From Panorpa germanica (Eukaryota > Arthropoda > Insecta > Mecoptera > Panorpidae), in assembly GCA_963678705.1 (NCBI GenBank), contig OY783206.1, positions 16,317,807-16,381,806 on the forward strand: a DNA stretch of 64,000 nt, read 5' to 3'. The translations under genes and the position numbers were made by a program. The notes under the pieces were generated by a model. That model did no database searches. It was given only the letters and a program-made list of their open reading frames with translations, and was not told the DNA's origin. Each line of letters starts with the position of its first letter. Position 1 is the first letter of the stretch. This document shows positions 1-11,072 of the stretch, piece by piece.

Positions 1-58
1 TAGATATATGTTGTTTATTAATTGCTTGTTTTGTTTTGTGTTCATTCCAATAAAACAG

Positions 59-145
59 AAGAAAATTATCATCATGATCTGCCTGGGAATTCTTGCTGTA
101 ATTGTGGCTTCAACAATCGGCGGATATTTTGGACTTTCGTCGTAA
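59..145 (+). CDS. Syx1A: Syntaxin-1 C-terminal exon (partial gene)
   Basis: This exon encodes the membrane anchor of a syntaxin-1 type t-SNARE, which drives vesicle fusion at the presynaptic plasma membrane. A splice acceptor (AAAACAG) precedes an open frame of 28 residues reading KKIIIMICLGILAVIVASTI then GGYFGLSS and a TAA stop. The pattern (KKI, a hydrophobic stretch, ASTIGG, then FG) closely matches the end of animal syntaxin-1, where basic residues precede a C-terminal transmembrane helix. The SNARE helix and all earlier exons lie before position 1. The assignment rests on the tail alone, so another plasma-membrane syntaxin is possible, but the ASTIGG ending favours syntaxin-1. Confidence 0.72.
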   Translation, partial: KKIIIMICLGILAVIVASTIGGYFGLSS

Positions 146-361
146 TTTACGAACATCATCAGGCGATTTTTTAAAAATTAATTCTTCATTTTTGCGTGAG
201 TTTTGTGTGAGTGGTGCTGTAGGGCTCCTTTGGTTGCCCCCCTTTTCACTGTGTTTTTTTTTTAATATTTATTTAGTGTGTTTCAGTTACTATACATATA
301 ACTCCGAAATACAGTGCGTCTCAAAAGAAAGTCTCTTGATAAAGTCGTTATAAAGAAAACA

Positions 362-672
362 AGGCTTGTGTAATCATTTTTTAGAGGTCAGATGTCGGCC
401 ATATTTATGACGTAACATGTCTGTACTATTAAGAGTAGGTCAGTTATTTTTTCTAAGGATAAGAGTTCTGTGTTGAATATGCTATCTCTTTTACGATCTG
501 TTGTATAAAAGAGATAGCAACTTAGCGGACATGATGTCACATGTCTTGGAATGTTCTATACCGTTAGATCCCTTTGATAACTAAAGGGACACGATGTCAA
601 CAATTTTCATTGTTAATATCTCCTAACATATAACAAGTTATTAAAAAATAATTGGACATAGAACACAAGCCC
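362..672 (-). mobile_element. MITE family 1, internally deleted copy
   Basis: Ends read AGGCTTGTGT and ACACAAGCCC. Internal blocks match, in reverse complement, the 620 bp copies at 42708 and 48922. Shared blocks include TCATTTTTTAG near one end, a GTCGGCCATATTT block, a TGATGTCACATG block and TTATTAAAAAATAATTG near the other end. At about 311 bp it is half the length of the other copies, so it is a deletion derivative. No coding capacity. Confidence 0.65.
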
Positions 673-1936
673 ATTAAAAAACTTTTACTGATTATTATAA
701 TAAAGTAACCTTTTTTTAAATCCAGAAGAGATTGAACCGTTTTTAAAATATTAATTTTTCGGGTGTGTGATGTTCAAACCATATTTTTTGAATAAACTCA
801 GCATAATTTTGCAGTTTATTACAAAAATTACACATTACTGAACTATTTATAAAATTCTCCCTCTCAAAAAGCGACTGAATTCCCGAAATGCATACGTCTC
901 TCTGGTTATCTAATGAGTAACATTCTTTTGGGATACCCTGTACAACCTATTTTCTTGCTATTAGAATCATATTACTTCGTTTTTGTATTAAGGGGATTCT
1001 CCCGTGTGACGGCCTGTTTTTTAAGCATTTTTTGATAATCTTTTTTGACGTCCAATGAAATGATAGAACTTTGAGATTTTTATCAGTTATTTATTACTAT
1101 TTTAAAAGTATGTAAAACAAATTTCATGTAAAAATTTTCATTAGAACGTACAGGAAAACACCTGCCTCAAAAAAAGGGACGCTGACTTCCTCCACGATTT
1201 TGGCTAATTGGCTTATCAGAACGAAAGAAAAAAAACGGCGTATTTATCTATAGAATCATTTGAAAATATTGAAAATTGGGTTTTTAGCAGACTTCTGAAA
1301 AAAAAGTTTCAAATTTCATGACTTTTTTTCACTTTTTCGCTTCGAAATAATTAGAAATACTCGAAATTTTTGGAAGATTTTAGTTCATTCATGTGCTAAG
1401 CCTATCGTATAAATTTTAAGTGAATTGGTCAAACCGTTCTCGAGATATGATGGAGGAAACTTTGAAAAACACAGTTTTGAGAAAACGCGTTTAAAGTTCC
1501 TACCACTCAACTACGCGCTCCGAACATCTGCTTCTTCTAACTGCTGTGTCTTTATAACGACTTCGAATATAAAAAAAATCACTTTACCAGCATTTCCAAC
1601 AAATGTTAAGGAATAAATTTATGCAAAAATAAATCTATTTTTTGAACTCATTACACTGGAGAATCACCTTAACGAAGCGAAGACCTTTCTAACACTCAAA
1701 AAAGTCACAAAATGTCATTTAAAATAATAAAATTACAAAATATGACTATGTTTCATTAAAGTAAAATGTTACCATTATTTAACGTAATATCTATGGTAAC
1801 TATTGCACCTACTACCCTAATAATTCTGTAAAACACTGACATTTTTCTTTCTTACCTCACGTATTTTTCAATCCTCTCTAGCCTAAATGTTTGTGTGTGT
1901 GTTTCTTCTGTTTTTTCTTTTTTCTAATATTCACAG
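673..1936 (+). other. Intergenic or syntaxin 3' region, no gene seen
   Basis: AT-rich sequence without a convincing coding frame. It may be the 3' UTR of the syntaxin exon at 59 or an intron leading to the candidate exon at 1937. A short TG run sits near 1891, followed by a pyrimidine-rich tract. Confidence 0.4.
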
Positions 1937-2059
1937 AGCACTAAACAATGGCCTCACTTGGCCCCACTGATTCCTGTAGCGATGAGTGTCGCCCCCCGAT
2001 TCACAGCGCCCCTGAACTGCAAGCAGCCTTATTCATATATATATATGTCACTTATATAA
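1937..2059 (+). CDS. Candidate alternative last exon of the syntaxin gene
   Basis: A long pyrimidine tract (1905-1930) ends in TTCACAG and is followed by a sharply GC-richer stretch (1937-2030). Read in the same phase as the exon at 59, it gives 40 codons beginning STKQWPHLAPLIPVAM and then TAA. The product has no transmembrane helix, so if used it would make a soluble syntaxin. Another frame opens with MASLGPTDSCSDECRPP. I do not recognise either peptide. The evidence is only the splice-acceptor context and base composition. It could equally be a 3' UTR or part of an unrelated gene. Confidence 0.25.
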   Translation, partial: STKQWPHLAPLIPVAMSVAPRFTAPLNCKQPYSYIYMSLI

Positions 2060-2486
2060 ATAAAAATATATACAAAAAATATATGTTTTTCAAATATTTT
2101 TGTTGTATTTTTAACTATGTATATGTCTGTATTTGGATTTGTGTAGACGTTAAATGTTGTGTTTAGATTATTTGATGTTTTCGTCTTGAATACAAAATTA
2201 AATTAATCAGTGATTCCTCAACTAAATTGTTAAAAAAAATCTGCGCACAATACCGCGTATGTAGGTCTTCCGGTTTTTAATTTTTGAATTTCGTTTAGGA
2301 ATAACTGGTATATAATATAGAGCTTAAGAAAATTATTAAAGCATTTAAATAGAATGCAAATAGCTTGTACAGGGTGTCCAGAAAGGGTATCGGGTATTTG
2401 TTTTCGCGCCATATTCGAAACGGGGCGTCTAAAGGGTGCGGGGAGGGGTTCGTGGCGTCCGCCATTCTGTGGAGTTTTAGTCACGA

Positions 2487-2617
2487 TGGAACAGTACTCG
2501 GGGATGCATCGCGCATTTTGCGTACGAGCGTATTATCGTAATGGTGATTCAAAGTTAACAACGTTAACTGTAAGGTACAATAAAGACCTAGGAGGCTCAA
2601 ATTTTAATATGAGATAG
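2487..2617 (+). pseudogene. Mariner-like transposase, N-terminal remnant
   Basis: Begins at an ATG with a peptide starting MEQYSGMHRAFCVRAYYRNG, which resembles the N-terminal helix-turn-helix start of insect mariner-like transposases (typically an aromatic, Q, R, FCV-AY, NG pattern). The frame runs into the 185 bp duplication and ends at 2617, so the DNA-binding region is truncated. The protein cannot be functional. Confidence 0.6.
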
Positions 2618-2927
2618 TCTAGACACTCCTTTATAAAATTTATATAACGTTTTTATTAGGAGCCTTAAGGGGGCCACACTAGAGCCATGCATTCAATGGG
2701 TTGCAGAAGATAAGTTACATTCAACAATGACATAGCATGCTTACAACGTTAACTGTAAGGTACAATAAAGACCTAGGAGGCTCAAATTTTAATATGAGAT
2801 AGTCTAGACACTCCTTTATAAAATTTATATAACGTTTTTATTAGGAGCCTTAAGGGGGCCACACTAGAGCCATGCATTCAATGGGTTGCAGAAGATAAGT
2901 TACATTCAACAATGACATAGCATGCTT
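2558..2927 (+). repeat. 185 bp tandem duplication inside the mariner element
   Basis: The motif ACAACGTTAACTGTAAGG occurs at 2558 and 2743, and its start recurs at 2928, giving an exact period of 185. The two full copies appear identical by eye. The third start lacks about 12 bases and leads into the catalytic remnant. The near-identity suggests a recent duplication. Confidence 0.88.
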
Positions 2928-2962
2928 ACAACGTTAACTAAAGACCTAGGAGGCGAAATTTT

Positions 2963-3352
2963 TTGGTCCCAGAGTTGCAGGAGTTTGCAGGTTTCAACTC
3001 AAGAACGTGGTTCCAGCAAGATGGGGCCACTTGCCATACCTCAAATAACTCAATGGAAGTTGTTAACGAGTTATTCCCTAATAAAGTCATTTCGCGAAGG
3101 GGTAACATCAACTGGCCTCCCAGAAGCCCCGACCTTAGCCCGCTTGACTATTTTGCATGGGGATACCTTAAAAGTAAGGTTTATCAAAACAATCCGACGA
3201 ATCTAACCCAGTTAAAGCAAAACATCAGGTCAGAAATGGCAGCAATATCGATAGCTATGTGTCAACGTGTTATCGCCAATCTTCGTTTCCGTTTAGAAGA
3301 GTGCCAGCAACGTAACGGTCATCATTTGGATAACGTCATCTTTTCCAAATAA
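2963..3352 (+). pseudogene. Mariner-like transposase, C-terminal catalytic remnant
   Basis: A frame of 129 residues carries WFQQDGATCHTS and WPPRSPDLSPLDYFAWGYLK, the second and third catalytic blocks of the DDE/D transposase fold. The third acidic residue is Asp, and I count 41 residues between the two Asp residues, which points to a DD41D-type mariner relative. The first catalytic Asp is absent because of the internal deletion. An ATG at 2963 is in frame but is unlikely to be a native start. Confidence 0.82.
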
Positions 3353-3610
3353 TTCTCCAATTCATATGCTAATAATAAACAATAAACTTTTTTATTGCAT
3401 ACAAATAATTTTTGTTTCATTGAACTTACAAATACCCGATACCCTTTCTGGACACCGTGTATTTTACAAAGCAGTACAAATCCATTGGGCCATCCATTAA
3501 ATACGTGACGAAAAGAGGAAATGTATTGCCCTAAATGAAGGGAAGGGGAGTCAAATTTGTCTTTAAAAAAAATAGTGCAGGCGCTATAGGTAGTTGAGTA
3601 TGCAAAATGT

Positions 3611-3661
3611 GAGGACCGGCATTATTACCGGAGGACCGGATTAATGAGGACCGGATTAATT
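3611..3661 (+). repeat. Short GAGGACCGG repeat cluster
   Basis: GAGGACCGG is present three times (3611, 3631, 3646), the last two followed by ATTAAT. A CCGG-centred inverted relation also links the first two copies. GC content is well above the surroundings. Confidence 0.6.
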
Positions 3662-4380
3662 TATGGATGATCCTTAATAATTAATTAATGCTTTTAATTT
3701 AAAAGAGAAATGAATTAATTTATTTTCTTAAGCTCTGTAGTTTTGTGGATTGTACATTTATATTTTTGTATTAAAAATGTTGGGTTTTTTTTACGAAAAC
3801 GCAATTTTGTAATTTCCAACAAAATATAAATTACAAACAGTGCCGTCCCGTTACTTTGGGAGTGTTGCACTAACACTTTTTGAGTTGTGGAGATTTCTGT
3901 TCTATCTAAACATGTGTCAACCACGTTAATTTAACCAAACGTTTTTAATACAAAAATTACCATATTCCTATTGTTACTGCAATAATTGTTTTTCTGTATT
4001 AATAACGTCCTATCTGTCGGGAGTATATATGAGAATATAAAAGGCACGAAAGTATTTTCGGGTTTTTTAGTATAAACTAAAACTATTTTTTCTATGCAAA
4101 GGATAAATTTTAATCAATTGTATATTTTACATTCTGTTTGATGATCTTTCGCCATCCTTTTGGAAACTTCATAATTCCGCGATCATAGAATTTATGATCT
4201 TTATCAACTAAAGTAATATCTAACTAGCTGAAGTGATTGTCGTGCTGGAACATGATTCCTTTGCTAATTTAAAACTCACAAAGGGGGGCCACAACACAAA
4301 ACAATTAATATTTAGTTTTTCGAAGAAATAACTGTTTTTTAACTCTCACGGAAATTTTCATAAATCTACCTTTTATCTTA
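3662..4380 (+). other. Intergenic, no gene seen
   Basis: AT-rich sequence with no coding frame I can support. Confidence 0.4.
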
Positions 4381-5116
4381 CTAGAGTTTACCCTGTCGCA
4401 AGCGACGACTGTCTTTTGTATGTGAATTGAATTTCATTTCAAATTTTAATTACATTTTTAAATTAAAATATATAACTCGTTCCATATTTATTTTACATAT
4501 AACAACAAATAATTTTTCATATAAATTGACTAAAAAATATATATTTTTTTCAATTTGTTCATTATTTGACTAACTTTTTTTCAAAATTTGGGATTTTTTT
4601 TTCGATTTGAAAATTAGGTACCAAAGTTAGTCAATATATAAAATTTCAACTTTCTAGCCCTATTTTTAACCTCTGCAAAATCCGCCCCCGTGCCCCCAAA
4701 TATTTTTGTTGAATTTTGATTTTTTTTGTCTTAATAACATATTTCATTATTATGTAATACAAAATTTGAGTTTTCTCCAAAGTTTCCAACCGCGCCCCCT
4801 AATTTTCTCAAGGCTCCCTTTTTCAACTTTTTAATTTCTAATTTTCTTTTTAATACACATGCCAAATTTCAACTTTCTATCTTTTATGAATTAAAAGTTA
4901 TAGAGCAAAAAGAAAAAAAAATTTTTTTAGTTTTTCAAAATTCAGGGGAAAATCCGAGGACGCAAAAAGTCTTAGAATTTTTTTCTCTACAAAATAGGTA
5001 ATTTTCAGCCACCATACGTTTCCTTAGGTCGTTTTCGAGCCACCATACGAATCGCGTAAATATATAAACAAATAAATAAACATATAAACTTTCAGTTGGA
5101 ACATTATGATATAGGA
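4381..5116 (-). mobile_element. Solitary non-autonomous Helitron (short type)
   Basis: On the minus strand the element begins TCCTATATCATAATGTTCC and ends with a hairpin (GTCGCTTGCGAC), an A/G/T-rich spacer and CTAG. The bases outside are A before TC and T after CTAG, the canonical Helitron A|T target with no target duplication. The interior matches the short units of the 21-42 kb array, including the motifs around TTCTAAGACTTTT and the CCCGAATTT/GGGGGC blocks. No Rep-helicase is encoded, so it depends on a partner in trans. Length 736 bp. Confidence 0.83.
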
Positions 5117-6617
5117 TCTTTTTCACGCGTTAAAACAAAAACTTCTTAAAAAATTACAAAAAATTTGCAGTGTATAGAGGGTAGGGGAAAAGGGGTACAC
5201 CATAACTTATGCTTAGTGGTCCACCGATTCTAAACGGCACGGCAATTATCCAATACATTTTTTTTTTATAACTTTGATTTGGTTATGATCAACTTCAGTA
5301 GATCGACCAAAACGTGTTATTTTTTAATAAAATCTTTCTTAGTTTCACCGAAATAAAAAAGAGATTTGAAAATGCACGGACAAAATTTAAGCCATTACCA
5401 TTTGTAGTTTTAAGCTCATATTTCACTCAGACGAGACAGGACGTTTAATTTTTAATGTAACAGTTTGATATACTTGTAATTCTATGTGCAACGTTGCATA
5501 TACACTATAAACAAAACTAATACATTTTTGAAATTTCCACAGGTTCTCCAAATATTCATAAAAATCGACGTCATCATCGATATATCGATGCCATCATCAA
5601 TGATAATTTAAATTAAATAAATAAAAATAATGAAAAAAAAAATGAATTAAAAATAAAATAATATTAAAATATAAATAGGCGTTTCGACTTGCCATAACGT
5701 CGATTGGCTGTTCTAATGTTTATATATGTATATTATTATTGTTTTTTTAGCAATACTATTTATTTGTTTATTATTAGACCTATTTGTTTATTTATTAATC
5801 GTAGTAGGTATCTTTGTTAAACACGTAATGTAAATATTACATAACATTTACATAACTATGTTTAACTGGATTATTATTTAAGTATTAAAATCGCAATTGC
5901 TTCCCGGAACGCAAGATAGACAGATTCTAGTAGTTCAGTGATTCTGGTAAATACCAACATTTTTGCGTTTGTTTTGACTTTTTGGTTATGTATATGTCTC
6001 GTAAAATATCGTTATAAATATATATATATGTATAATTAACACAAAAAGGTCAATTATTAAAAGCCAATCCGATAATGTGATACAGTTGGCAAAAAAAAAC
6101 CAGACATTTTAAATTTAATTATCGGTATATTAGAAAATTAAAATTTTTAAATTATCCTTAAAATGTCGAATAAGCAAAACAAATTATATTTATAACGATT
6201 ATTTCTTAAATTAAGGAAGAGTCCTGAAAATTGCTAGACCTCTTACAGACAGCGTTGCTTTAAAGTAACTTATTTTGATATTTTTATTGTTATTATATGC
6301 AGAATCCCTCACTCGAAGTGTTACCAATTAAAGATGCTGTAGTTTCTTTCGATTATCAATCTTCTTAATTTATTTTTTTAAGACATCGTTGCAAATACAT
6401 TATATTTCACGAAAAACATGTCACTGTTCGAGATGGCTACCTCAGGGGCGGACGGTGGCATCAAATATTCCGATAGTCTGCACGAAGCGCTGTCTTCAAC
6501 GTTTTCATATTTTTTAGTTGAGCTTAGTTGAGTTTGATTTTAGCCTCCTAAATAAATGACCTGGGCTCCAATTTAGTGAGTATGGGGCTACTGTTACGAA
6601 CAATTGAACAAGAAACT
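5117..6617 (+). other. Intergenic, no gene seen
   Basis: Very AT-rich sequence. I see no coding frame, RNA gene or defined repeat here. Confidence 0.4.
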
Positions 6618-6747
6618 GGTTGCTGAACTCATAGTTATCGCTAAAGTTAGTTAACATGACTGCTGCAGTACCTGGTACAAGGTCTTACTGTTTCTATTTT
6701 ACTGATTATATTAATTAACTTTTGCGATAACTATAAGTTCAGCAACC
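6618..6747 (+). repeat. 130 bp inverted-repeat element (MITE-like)
   Basis: Starts GGTTGCTGAACTCATAGTT and ends with the near-perfect reverse complement (ATAAGTTCAGCAACC). The terminal inverted repeats are about 36 bp and continue through GCGATAAC-type sequence to TTAA-rich inner ends. A related single end lies near 62865-62885 (GATAACTATGAGTTC). Confidence 0.75.
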
Positions 6748-7459
6748 GCATTGTAAGATTACAAAAGCATATATAAATCTTGAAAAGAAATATTCCAAAA
6801 GGAATTCAAACACATGTCTTCATCCGTGCCAGATAGCCATACGATAGAACAATGTGTTATTTATGAAATTTAATGCATTGTTAACATTTTCTCAAAATAT
6901 TATATAAAAATATTCGTAATTGATAAAACCACAGCATTTTTAATATTTTTATTATCTCTGAATAATTTTGTTCAATTTTTCAGGACACTTCTTTTAATTA
7001 TATTATTAATTTAGTTATTTAGTTATTAATTCTATAATTAATTTCAATTTTTAGTAATTAATGCACTTATATCAATATCTAATAAATAATTAAAAGAATA
7101 AAATTTAAAATTTTTATAAGTTTGATGGAAATAGAAAACATGTTCTTCCATGGCTTCCACGTTTGACCATGATATTCTGAGCGGTACTTTCAGCAGACCT
7201 GGACTCTTATTAAGGCGAAGGTATCCCTCAGACATTTAATTATCATATAATATATTAAAAAATGAACTCTTCTTGATTTCCGCTAACGAGAAGTAATATA
7301 CTCTTAACAAAACTCTCCCGCTATTGCCTCTTAACTATTAATTATTTATTGGCCCATAAAAATCAAACTTATAATGATTTTTAAAAAACATTTTTGTAAA
7401 CATCAAAGAAAAAAACGAAGAAATTTTTATTTAAGAGTTTTTTTTCTATGCATGTAGGT

Positions 7460-7638
7460 GTCGCAAGTTGTTTTAGAGGATAAGCGTTCAGTGGATGCAT
7501 CGTATCGTCTGTATGGGAGATAGGGTTGCTTGAATGAAGATCAATAAAAATAGTTAAACACATATTAAAATAAAATTATCACGATGCCACGATGCATGTA
7601 GTGCGGACCAGTGAACGCTTACCTATGAAAGTCGCGAC
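7460..7638 (+). repeat. Inverted-repeat element, about 180 bp
   Basis: Left arm GTCGCAAGTTG, GATAAGCGTTCAGTGG, ATGCATCGT pairs with right arm ACGATGCAT, CCAGTGAACGCTTACC, GTCGCGAC. The arms are imperfect, with small indels. It is probably an old MITE. The minus-strand frame across it is a by-product. Confidence 0.6.
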
Positions 7639-8931
7639 TGTTACAAACACACCAAAAACATACTCTTGAATAAATCATTTCAAATAAATAATCAAAAGCC
7701 TAATTGTGAAACCTTTTGCTGTAGCAATAACACATTATACAGAAATCACATAATTTAACGAAAAAAATTATAACATTAAAAGAAAAAAAATTCGTGTATA
7801 AAATTATAATTATATATATACAAAAAATCAAAAAAATTAATATAAAAAATCTTAATTTTTGATTGTGATATACATAAAGAAATATAGCGAACCCTACAGA
7901 TTAAAAAAAATATCTTTACAAAAACTAAAATAAAATATTTCATCAAAACTATTGGTCATTTTAGTTGTGGCCTCGTATATGTAGTTTTGATGAAATTAAA
8001 GATTTATAAAAATATATCATTTAAACGAATATTAATATTTAGCTCTTTAATAAATTAGAACACTTGTTTCGTATAATCTCGAATAAAATGTAAAAATCTT
8101 TTGTATATAATATTTAAAGAAATTTTCATATTAACAAATATAGAGAAATGAAACAAAGCATTTACAACCATAAACATCGGGTCTGTGCTAGAAACGAAGG
8201 ACTCACTACAGAAAAACTTCTTCTTATTATCAATTACTTGTGGAAAAATTCTTTTTAATGTTATAAAAAAAACAATGGAGCAAATATCGGGATATACTTT
8301 TGCCTACGACTAGAACTCTGCAAAAGTACATATAGCTCGGAGCTCGGTGATCGGTGCTCGGTGCAGTTGTCTGAGTTTAGACCTTTATTCGTTAACATTA
8401 GGAAAAATATACACGCTCTTGGCTAAATTCCAATTTGGAACACAGCCAGAAACGAGATTCCAAAATCTTCCAGCTCCAGATTCAAGTAAATGCTTTGTTT
8501 CCACTTGTTTTTATAATTTAAAGAAAACTACGAATATAATGTATTTAAGCATTCAATAAATAAGAATATTTATTTGAGTTTTAGTCGGGGAAATCTGTCA
8601 TCTAAACCGTGCAATTTGGCTAGGCAGCTATTACCTTTTTCAAATTCATAACAGAGTCAAACCTAGTTTTTAATTTTAATTTTCAGGAAAATAAGATTGT
8701 AATAAATCTTTTCTATTTATCTATTACTCTAACTATAACTCTCACAAAAATTTGTAATATGTTTTTTATAATTTGATCTACATTTTTTTTACTTTAAAAC
8801 TTACAACAAAAAGTTATTAAAAAAAATTGTAGATAATATTATTATTAAAAAGAAATCTCATTGTAAATTTGTCGTGGGAGTTGTAATGTTAAAGATAAAC
8901 AAAAGAAACTGATTACAACCTTATTTTCAAG
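7639..8931 (+). other. Intergenic, low complexity
   Basis: AT-rich. A small cluster of CTCGG-type direct repeats lies at 8335-8362, and a block near 8790-8870 (ACAACAAAAAGTTATT) recurs near 51365 and 54885. No gene supported. Confidence 0.4.
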
Positions 8932-9000
8932 ATGGGGGTGTCGGAAGCGACCCCACCCCGAAAATTCAAGTACAAATCCAAGTTTGACCATCTTTCATGA
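8932..9000 (+). CDS. Candidate terminal coding exon, unidentified
   Basis: A good splice-acceptor context (ACCTTATTTTCAAG) is followed by a GC-rich island in very AT-rich DNA. One frame reads MGVSEATPPRKFKYKSKFDH then LS and a TGA, with GC-rich third codon positions. I do not recognise the peptide, and no partner exons are visible nearby. It could be the last exon of a gene with a long upstream intron, or a chance composition island. Confidence 0.22.
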   Translation: MGVSEATPPRKFKYKSKFDHLS

Positions 9001-10879
9001 TGGACCGATGGATTTCCGCGACTATTTATATATTAAATATTAATTATAATTGCAAAATATATTAAACAATTAATACCTTCACAGTTCACATAAAATACAT
9101 ATACACAAAACTATAAACAAATTAAATCGGGTAGTTGTCAGTGCTATACTTTGTTAAAACCAATACAATAAAAATTAAAGAGTAAAAAACAAAAATATTA
9201 TATACTAAAATCTTTGCCCTTGTATAAAAAATTAGTTACTAATTAAGAAAAGATAATTAAAATTTACAAAAATAAAAAAAAACAACCTAACATATTATCC
9301 TAATGTACATATTCTTCTATATGACATATATATATATAAAAATAAAGAAATATATATATATACAAACATAAAAAGAAATGTATTGATAAGAAATAATGAT
9401 AGAGCCAAATTAAAATACAACTGTTATTTTCAAAGTATTTATTTGGATAGAATAAACACCAATTTTCGAAAACCGTAAATATAAAATTTGTGTAAACATA
9501 AATATTTCATTATGTGCCTCTTAAAACTACAGCTCTCGACTAATTTTCAACACAATCGCTCACAAACTTCCAGTTGCCTAACTTTTCTGCAGAAGGCCTC
9601 CCTCTCTTCTGTTCAACAAGAATGTTTGTTTGTTCTTCCATCTTTAAATAATCGGATCAACACAGCACATGAATGTCTGCAACTGGCATACTTCATATAT
9701 GGATTTTTTATTGCAACACACATTTTGTGGGGTTGTCTTGACGTGCGAAAGTATAACACTTCCACCCTTACAGCTTATTGAGTCACCGATAGTGATTGTG
9801 TCGATATAACAATGACGGCAATTTGTTTCCGAACAGCTCTCATAATATTTGGTTTTGTATTTAGCGGATTGTTATTTCAATTTATTACACTTCTGCGCAC
9901 TTTCTGACAAAAATACTTTGAAATTAACGTTTTGTTTTTTTTCTAATTAATCTATAGTTTTAAATTCTCAATTATCAAACTAGGTAATTAGTATTTAGTG
10001 TTATAAAAGAATATATTTATGTATCATTTGTTAGGGATTGCAATATATATATTTTTAGAATTATATGTAGCTATTTTCAAATTTCAAATCGATTAAATCG
10101 ATATTTTGATAATTACTTTAAAACTATAGATCATATATAAATATTGGGGTGGTGCACATCATTAAATAAATCTCTGGAATTCTAATTCTAATAGTTTAGA
10201 AAAAAAATTAATATAAAACTTTTTGAAAAAATTACAAAAAAAAAATTATATATTATATCGTTGTTAAACAAATTTATTGGTTATTTCTTTAGCCGCCAAT
10301 TTTATCAAATAAAATATGGCGAAATTATTAAAATTAATAAACTAATTGAATTTCAAATTTATTCCAAATATACATATTTCAATAAGTAAAATTTCTCTCC
10401 CTTTTTATTTGGCGAGGGCAAATTCAGCATTACCATATTATGGTCTTCATAGTCCTTATGAAAAAATAAGCTTTCTTAAAAGCAGTGAATTGAGTTAAAG
10501 GAATTGATTCCAAGCAAATATTTATTTGGAACAAATTTGAAATAATAAAAATTTTTTGAATTAAAAATCTCTGGATGTTTTAATAATTACAAATTAATAA
10601 TATTTATAAGTGTAACACAATAATAAAAACAAAAATTATATTATATAATAATAATAATAATAATATAATAGTAATTCTAATAATAATTTAAAACAAAAAA
10701 AAGTAGCATGCTATTATTAATTATACAAAAAATGCTATAAATAAAAAAAAAATAAAAAAATGTTTTCAAATCAATTACATTTCATTTTGTAAAAAAAAAA
10801 ATTAATAAAAATTATAAAATATTATAGTATTTACATTTATAATTGAATTTTAATTTTGTTTTATTAAATTATTTTGAGT
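9001..10879 (+). other. Intergenic, microsatellites and AT-rich tracts
   Basis: Contains short TA runs near 9325-9362 and an AAT trinucleotide run near 10645-10672. A moderately GC-richer stretch at 9530-9850 has no frame I can assign. No gene supported. Confidence 0.4.
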
Positions 10880-11072
10880 AAGGCTGTTCTCACACTTCAA
10901 TAAGGTGTAGTAGTGTAGTTTCTCATTAGCACACTTTATGATGACCTGAAGTTTCTACTTTAATATTTATCAACACACCCCTGTATCGAAAAATAAAAGT
11001 ATTGATAAACATTAAAATAGAAGCTTCATCTTACGATAAAGTGGCTAATGCGAAACAACTTGAAGACAGCTT
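10880..11072 (+). repeat. Fold-back element, about 190 bp
   Basis: Left arm AAGGCTGT, TTCTCATTAGC, CACTTTAT, GAAGTTTCTA, TTTATCAA is matched by right arm TTGATAAAC, TAGAAGCTTC, ATAAAGTG, GCTAATGCGAAAC, ACAGCTT. The arms are about 80 bp with a loop of roughly 30 bases. It is most likely a MITE. A long hairpin transcript is possible but unsupported. Confidence 0.6.

Larger units (their letters stand above)
2370..3459 (+). mobile_element. Defective mariner-like DNA transposon
   Basis: Flanked by TA dinucleotides (2368-2369 and 3460-3461). The terminal inverted repeats are about 30 bp, starting CAGGGTGTCCAGAAAGGG, with one mismatch between the ends. A TA target duplication plus these ends place it in the Tc1/mariner superfamily. 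It keeps the start and the end of a transposase gene, but the middle is lost and replaced by a 185 bp tandem duplication. Confidence 0.88.

Noticed and set aside
7044-7235. 63-codon minus-strand frame MSEGYLRLNKSPGLLKVPLR
   Set aside because: The first 40 residues look protein-like, but there are no splice sites, partner exons or recognisable domain. Left out as unsupported.
9488-9781. 97-codon plus-strand frame
   Set aside because: Both strands have comparable broken frames; no family recognised.
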